From: Chitinophagales bacterium
GTDB lineage: Bacteria > Bacteroidota > Bacteroidia > Chitinophagales > UBA2359
Length of the DNA: 10,333 nucleotides
NCBI GenBank assembly: GCA_020629335.1
Contig: JAHDDN010000174.1
Coordinates: forward strand, 1 to 10,333
Reading direction: 5' to 3'
Shown here: positions 6,737-10,333 of the stretch, piece by piece
How positions within the stretch are numbered: the first letter of the stretch is position 1
How the letters are laid out: every line of letters begins with the position of its first letter
The notes under the pieces: model-generated
Databases searched by the model: none
Seen by the model: the letters and a program-made list of their open reading frames with translations, nothing else
What the model was told of the DNA's origin: nothing
Translations under genes and position numbers: made by a program

Positions 6737-7517
6737 TTACATATGCCTCTTTTCCGATTAATTCATCTAATCGAGTAATCTTATAATTATTCGATTGCAG
6801 ATAGTCTAATACTGCTGGCAAAATACTCAACAAGGATTGATTAATATCATGAAAGAGAATAATGCTGCCAGGCTTCACCCCTTGTATAACTCTATCTATG
6901 ACTTTTTCTTCTTCCTTAATAACTGTATCTAAGGAACGTACATCCCAACCAATTACGGTATATCCTCTTTCTTTTACTGCTCGACTAATGGGTGGATTTG
7001 TTACCCCATAAGGCGGCCTAAAAAAACGAGGACGATGCCCAATGCTCTCCTCAATTAATTCATCTGTTTTCTCAAACTCCTTTATCAATTTTCTTTTGGG
7101 GAAAAAATCCAAAAAGTAAGAGTGGCTAAAAGAATGATTACCTATGATATGTCCTTCCTCATGTATCTGTTGAAGGAGTGGCTCATTACCTGCTATTTTT
7201 CGCCCTATACAAAAGAAGATCGAAGGAGCCTGATACTCCCTTAGCAGTGCCAATACTTGAGGCGTTACCAATGGGTCTGGGCCATCATCAAAACTCAAAG
7301 CGACTTTTTTTTCTTGTGTATCTTTAGAACAAATGGCTGAAACAAAAAACTGAGAATCAATCCGAGCTGAACCATAAGCGATAATACTACCAAAAACAAT
7401 AATAGGCAATATAAAAAACACAAAAGACACCTTTACAAAATAAGATGCTATAAATGCCAATAACAAAATGGAAAGAAAGGCAAAACGAACGACTCTATGG
7501 TTAAAAATAGGATGCAT
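6729..7517 (-). CDS. Membrane-anchored polysaccharide deacetylase (NodB / CE4 family)
   Basis: A 262-aa protein with two N-terminal hydrophobic segments (about 10-28 and 31-49) and a NodB domain from about 70 to 250. All five family motifs are visible: SFDDGPD (75-81; Asp77 catalytic base, Asp78 metal ligand), HSFSH (128-132; the two metal-binding His), RPPYG (167-171), GWDVRSLD (190-197) and LFHD (221-224; His223 catalytic acid). It is thus likely an active metal-dependent de-N- or de-O-acetylase. The catalytic domain probably lies on one face of the inner membrane; which face depends on the two-helix hairpin topology and is uncertain. The start overlaps the upstream stop by one base (TAATG), showing tight coupling to the KS-like gene. 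With the glycosyltransferase nearby it may deacetylate a sugar belonging to the pathway product. Confidence 0.93.
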   Translation of the reverse strand: MHPIFNHRVVRFAFLSILLLAFIASYFVKVSFVFFILPIIVFGSIIAYGSARIDSQFFVSAICSKDTQEKKVALSFDDGPDPLVTPQVLALLREYQAPSIFFCIGRKIAGNEPLLQQIHEEGHIIGNHSFSHSYFLDFFPKRKLIKEFEKTDELIEESIGHRPRFFRPPYGVTNPPISRAVKERGYTVIGWDVRSLDTVIKEEEKVIDRVIQGVKPGSIILFHDINQSLLSILPAVLDYLQSNNYKITRLDELIGKEAYVNG

Positions 7518-8584
7518 TAGGCCTGTTGCAATAAGAATAAGCTATGATTAATATTGCTATAATTATTGTAGATGAGTACATGCTTAATCTTGTCCTGCTT
7601 GAACTCATTGAGCTTTATAGCATTTGGTATATTTTGCGTGTGCAAGACTTGAGTAGCCAACCAAAGTGCGAATGAACTGGCTGTTTTATATTCACCGCAT
7701 AGGTGCTTAAAGTAGGCTTTATTAGCTTCTTTGAATAAATTTTCATTCAGCTGGTGATAGATTCTATCCAAAGGCGAATTCCCATTTAAACCCAAAAGAA
7801 CGAGATCTAGCTCTTCCATACTCAATCCATTCTTTGCTAAAAAGTGTTCGATTTTTTCTTTTACTTTTTCTGCGCTTTTGGGCTTATAGATCATTTGTAC
7901 ATCCCTTATTTTGGCATAGGAAGTGGCAGCTCTTTCTCTAGCTAACATAAAAAAAGCGGCTCCTTCTCCCGCTATACTTCCTCTGTTGGAGTCTTTCAGT
8001 AAATCGAGTTGATGTATTGGATCGGATTTCCACTGCTTTAATCTATTAGTGATACTTAAGTAGGTTTCCGTAATTTCATCAATACCACCAATTAAGATAT
8101 TTTTAGCCTTTTCTTCTTGGAATTGCAGGAGCGCATCAAAAACGGCACTCTCAAAAGAGAAACCCCGGTGGGTATAGGTGAAATTATAACTATTGCACTT
8201 CAACATGAGTGCTATTTGCGCACTAACAGTATTATGGGTGGATTGAATAAAAGTAGTGGGAGAAATAATCCCCTCCTCATTTTCATTGATGGCCTTGAGA
8301 AATTTTTCTGTATCCCCAATACAGCCTAAACCTGTTCCTGTAATAATAGCATCGGGATGCTCTTCTAAATTGGCATTTTCTAAGCAGATTTTTGCAGCAA
8401 AAACGCCCATCTTGATACTTCGACTCATGCGTCTTAGATATCGTGGCGAAATTCGACTTTTGTATTCAGGCTCTACACAGCTCAGTTGATTAGCTTTTTC
8501 ATTGACGATTTCTTCTAAGAAGCAATCATTGTCTAGTGTTTGTTGAGGGGAAATATTTCCTAAGCCGTTGATGAAGATTTCCAT
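7517..8584 (-). CDS. Ketosynthase-like protein without catalytic triad (chain-length-factor-like partner)
   Basis: A 355-aa thiolase-fold protein, shorter than the neighbouring 402-aa ketosynthase. Ungapped comparison with that neighbour, anchored on GGIDEIT (166-172), places Gly141 of THRGFSFES at the active-site Cys. The first His of NAHGT becomes Asn267 (GLNGNS) and the second His of GH becomes Glu298 (CGEYK); the conserved Lys293 is retained. It cannot be a normal condensing enzyme. By analogy with KS/CLF pairs of type II polyketide and aryl-polyene systems, it probably forms a heterodimer with the KS encoded six bases upstream and sets chain length. The THRGFSFE pattern is, as far as I recall, typical of Bacteroidota proteins of this type. 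It shares a base with the deacetylase start. KS fold is certain; the CLF role is inferred. Confidence 0.88.
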   Translation of the reverse strand: MEIFINGLGNISPQQTLDNDCFLEEIVNEKANQLSCVEPEYKSRISPRYLRRMSRSIKMGVFAAKICLENANLEEHPDAIITGTGLGCIGDTEKFLKAINENEEGIISPTTFIQSTHNTVSAQIALMLKCNSYNFTYTHRGFSFESAVFDALLQFQEEKAKNILIGGIDEITETYLSITNRLKQWKSDPIHQLDLLKDSNRGSIAGEGAAFFMLARERAATSYAKIRDVQMIYKPKSAEKVKEKIEHFLAKNGLSMEELDLVLLGLNGNSPLDRIYHQLNENLFKEANKAYFKHLCGEYKTASSFALWLATQVLHTQNIPNAIKLNEFKQDKIKHVLIYNNYSNINHSLFLLQQA

Positions 8585-8590
8585 GCTACA

Positions 8591-9799
8591 TTAATTTTTT
8601 ACCAGTACTAATGAAGAACAATTCCCACCAAAACCAAATGAGTTAGATAGCACTTTATTAACGACTGTATTTTGTGTTAATTCAGTAATTGGTTCGATGG
8701 AAAGTTCTGAAATAGGTTCATCAAAATTGAGTGTCGGAATTAGGATTTGGTGCTGCATTGATAGGATTGATAAGACTGCTTCAATAGCGCCTGCAGCTGC
8801 TAAAGTATGTCCTGTAAAACTCTTAGTAGAACTAAACACAGGCAAGTAGTCTTTGAATAAATTTTTAAAGGCTGTACCTTCTGAGAGATCGTTATTGATC
8901 GTTGCGGTGCCATGGGCGTTGATATAGTCGATTTTTTCGGGTGCTAAGCCGCTTCTCTCCAAGGCTAACTGCATTGCATAAAAAGCACCTATTCCATCGG
9001 GCGATGAGGCTGTTTGATGATGCGCATCATTAGCGTTGCCATAGCCAGCTAATTCACACAATGGTAGTTTGTGGCTACTTTTTACTGACTCTTCGGATTC
9101 GAGTACGATATAGGCCGCTCCTTCTCCAAGGTTAAGCCCATTTCTGTTTTGAGAGAAAGGACGACAATAGCGCTCATCTAATATACGAAGGGCATTAAAG
9201 CCATTGAGCGTATATTTGGTGAGTGCATCCACTCCACCTGCCACAACTCTATCTAATCTTCCCGATCGTATCATACGTGCGCCTAACATGATGGCATTAG
9301 CAGAAGATGAACAAGCCGTACTGATAGTCGTAACAAAATCGCTTATTTCGAGATCATCTGCTATTTTCTCAGTGCTGTCTCCGCAATCATGTGCGCTGAT
9401 ATCATTGAGAGATCCTGCATTGGGATCACTTAAGAAGGCTTGATAAAATTTTTCGGTTTTGTCTATACCGCCTACACTGGTAGAAGAGATCAAACCTGTT
9501 CTTAGTGATTGATGGCGGCCTAATTGGGCGTGATCATAGGCTTCACGAGCAGCCATCATACCTAATAAAGCCGTTCGGCTATAATCTAATTCAACTGGTA
9601 TTTCTAAGGCAGTTAGCAGTCCTTGATTAGAGACCTTGACTTCTCCGACTAATAATTTTCCTTTGTGGTAGGTATCTAGGTGTTGAATATGTCCTATGCC
9701 TGTTTGGCATTTGAGTATAGCTTCTAGGGTTTGGTCTGTATTTAGACCAATGCTTGACGTGATGCCAATACCTGTTATGTATACCTTTTTGTTGGACAT
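8591..9799 (-). CDS. 3-oxoacyl-ACP synthase (ketosynthase, FabF/KS-alpha type)
   Basis: A complete 402-aa condensing enzyme performing decarboxylative Claisen condensation of malonyl-ACP with an acyl chain. The full Cys-His-His triad is present: Cys163 in STACSSS, His296 in NAHGTAT and His331 in SFTGHTLAAAG, with the conserved Lys326. The C-terminal SNSFGFGGNCSSL is also typical. It is the first gene of the tightly packed block, with an intergenic region of 385 bases upstream and a stop six bases before the CLF-like gene. An unusual duplicated 22-base sequence ends just before its ATG. Its pairing with an inactive KS and its cluster context argue for a polyene-specific KS rather than housekeeping FabF. 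Confidence 0.95.
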   Translation of the reverse strand: MSNKKVYITGIGITSSIGLNTDQTLEAILKCQTGIGHIQHLDTYHKGKLLVGEVKVSNQGLLTALEIPVELDYSRTALLGMMAAREAYDHAQLGRHQSLRTGLISSTSVGGIDKTEKFYQAFLSDPNAGSLNDISAHDCGDSTEKIADDLEISDFVTTISTACSSSANAIMLGARMIRSGRLDRVVAGGVDALTKYTLNGFNALRILDERYCRPFSQNRNGLNLGEGAAYIVLESEESVKSSHKLPLCELAGYGNANDAHHQTASSPDGIGAFYAMQLALERSGLAPEKIDYINAHGTATINNDLSEGTAFKNLFKDYLPVFSSTKSFTGHTLAAAGAIEAVLSILSMQHQILIPTLNFDEPISELSIEPITELTQNTVVNKVLSNSFGFGGNCSSLVLVKN

Positions 9800-9804
9800 A
9801 TTTT

Positions 9805-9850
9805 TTTTAACGTTGGAACTGAATAATGTTTTAACTTTAGAACTGAAGAA
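9805..9850 (-). promoter_or_regulatory. Duplicated 22-base sequence directly upstream of the ketosynthase start
   Basis: Segments 9805-9826 and 9829-9850 are direct copies, 19 of 22 bases identical, with a period of 24. Each contains TTCAGTTC followed by GTTAAAA on the minus strand. The nearer copy ends within six bases of the ATG. A further AACTGA on the minus strand, at 9884-9889, is inverted to these and could pair with the distal copy (9 of 10 positions). This may be an operator, a translational element or an accidental duplication in the 5' leader. I could not identify a consensus Bacteroidota promoter (TAxxTTTG) in the spacer. Confidence 0.5.
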
Positions 9851-9909
9851 CTAGTAATTTTGACATTTCGGTTAATCCGTTTTTCAGTTAAAATTTAATC
9901 AGTTTAAAA

Positions 9910-10150
9910 AATGGCTTAGGGATAGAAGCGGTACTTAGCGTGATGAAGTAGCTTACGGAACTTAGGCAGGCGCAGGCTGGCCCGAAGGGCAGACAAGCAT
10001 GCCTTAGTGGAGTAGCTGCTGAGTAGCTAAGTAAGAGCGGATAGCCCGACGGCTGCGCTTCGCTTGTAATGCGTAATGCATAATGATGAATGATCAATAT
10101 TTTGGCTTGTGCTGCGCACTTCGTCCCACAAAAGCGCAGCGGGAAGCCCA
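9910..10150. repeat. GC-richer repeat-like intergenic segment between ACP and ketosynthase
   Basis: This segment is more GC-rich than the flanking genes and carries short internal repeats: AGTAGCT at 9947, 10011 and 10022, and small stems such as GCCC-GAA-GGGC (9980-9990). The run TGGCCCGAAGGGCAGACAAG resembles intergenic elements I associate with Saprospira/Aureispira genomes. The segment can be read as an 88-aa minus-strand frame, but the composition is not protein-like. It is probably a genomic repeat inserted between two co-directional genes. Function and copy number are unknown. Confidence 0.5.
10111..10140. repeat. Inverted repeat, 7-bp arms
   Basis: GCTGCGC (10111-10117) and GCGCAGC (10134-10140) are perfect inverted copies separated by 16 bases. 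The element lies about 45 bases after the stop codon of the right-edge ACP on the minus strand. It may form a hairpin in the transcript between the ACP and the ketosynthase; no T-run follows, so an intrinsic terminator is unlikely. Confidence 0.45.
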
Positions 10151-10184
10151 TCATAATGAACTATTTCATTAATTCACCGTTCCG

Positions 10185-10333
10185 CTAAGTCGATTGATTT
10201 TCGGATACAAATTCGGCGATGGTCTTGATGGAGGTAAATACTTTCTTACCTTCTTCTTGACTGGCTAATTTGATACCGTATTCTCGTTCTAAAAGTACGA
10301 TAATTTCGAGTGCATCAATGGAATCGAGGCCCA
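10185..10333 (-). CDS. Acyl carrier protein, C-terminal part (runs off the window)
   Basis: An open frame ending in TAG at 10185-10187 encodes 48 visible residues and continues beyond the right edge. It opens with GLDSIDALEI, the carrier-protein attachment motif with its phosphopantetheine Ser, followed by IVLLEREYGIKL, the standard helix II region, and ends FVSENQST. The N-terminal part, about 35 residues, is outside the window. It is a different carrier from the one at 4168-4416: it has the classical DSI motif and a longer loop (ASQEEGKK). It is the gene upstream of the ketosynthase in transcription order and may be the main extension carrier. The 385-base gap after it suggests that the ketosynthase block may have its own leader or promoter. 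Confidence 0.9.
   Translation of the reverse strand, partial: GLDSIDALEIIVLLEREYGIKLASQEEGKKVFTSIKTIAEFVSENQST

Noticed and set aside
8117..8489. Overlapping plus-strand open frames of 70 and 77 codons
   Set aside because: Antisense to the KS-like gene, whose protein is clearly recognisable; no independent support.
9204..9443. Plus-strand open frame of 79 codons
   Set aside because: Antisense to the ketosynthase active-site region.
8591..9799. Housekeeping FabF of primary fatty acid synthesis
   Set aside because: It is followed at six bases by a catalytically dead KS-like partner and sits among polyene-type genes; a housekeeping fabF would normally sit beside fabG, fabD or acpP.
9888..10154. 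88-aa minus-strand open frame between the ACP and ketosynthase
   Set aside because: Composition follows the local repeat, with no domain, no plausible hydrophobic core and Cys/Pro/Ser-rich runs unlike any neighbour; the segment looks like a non-coding repeat.
1..10333. CRISPR array, tRNA, rRNA, transposase or integrase
   Set aside because: No regularly spaced identical repeats, cloverleaf, rRNA-like stretch or recombinase motifs were seen on either strand.

Overview
The window looks like part of a pigment or lipid biosynthesis cluster from a Bacteroidota bacterium. It most resembles the aryl-polyene / flexirubin type of type II fatty-acid-synthase-like locus. The evidence for Bacteroidota is the AT-rich coding DNA, the lack of clear Shine-Dalgarno sequences before most starts, and the gene set itself. 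A GC-richer repeat between 9910 and 10150 resembles intergenic elements I associate with Saprospira/Aureispira-like genomes. That placement rests on memory and is tentative.

All eleven genes are on the minus strand, so transcription runs from right to left. At the right edge is the C-terminal part of an acyl carrier protein (10185-10333). A gene-free stretch of about 385 bases follows, holding a repeat-rich segment and a 24-base-period direct repeat directly before the next gene. A tightly packed block comes next: an active ketosynthase (8591-9799), a ketosynthase-like partner lacking the catalytic triad (7517-8584), a membrane-anchored NodB-type deacetylase (6729-7517), a lipoprotein with possible LolA/LolB-like fold (6068-6736), a hot-dog dehydratase-like protein (5710-6078), a family-2 glycosyltransferase fused to a DUF2062-like membrane domain (4468-5670), a second complete ACP (4168-4416), a free-standing condensation-domain-like acyltransferase (2881-4167) and an FAD-dependent oxidoreductase (1683-2894). 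After a spacer with two hairpins comes an adenylate-forming ligase (84-1526). REP-like hairpins with a GTAG head lie on both sides of this ligase.

A working model, inferred rather than shown: the ligase activates a carboxylic acid starter (an aromatic acid in known aryl-polyene clusters) and loads it on an ACP. The KS/CLF-like pair extends it, and the dehydratase introduces double bonds. The ketoreductase, ammonia lyase and exporter expected for such a pathway are not in this window and may lie to the right. The HHxxxD acyltransferase, with its start codon directly after the ACP stop codon, could move the finished acyl chain from ACP to an alcohol, phenol or amine. The lipoprotein could help placement at the outer membrane. 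The glycosyltransferase and NodB deacetylase suggest that a sugar, possibly a de-N-acetylated one, is part of the product or its anchor.

No tRNA, rRNA, CRISPR array, transposase or broken gene was seen. The most interesting points are the combination of GT2, NodB deacetylase, KS, ACP and acyltransferase, which parallels Nod-factor logic; the inactive KS partner; the dehydratase with a replaced acidic residue; an 11-A run that could truncate the glycosyltransferase; and the REP-like elements around the ligase.
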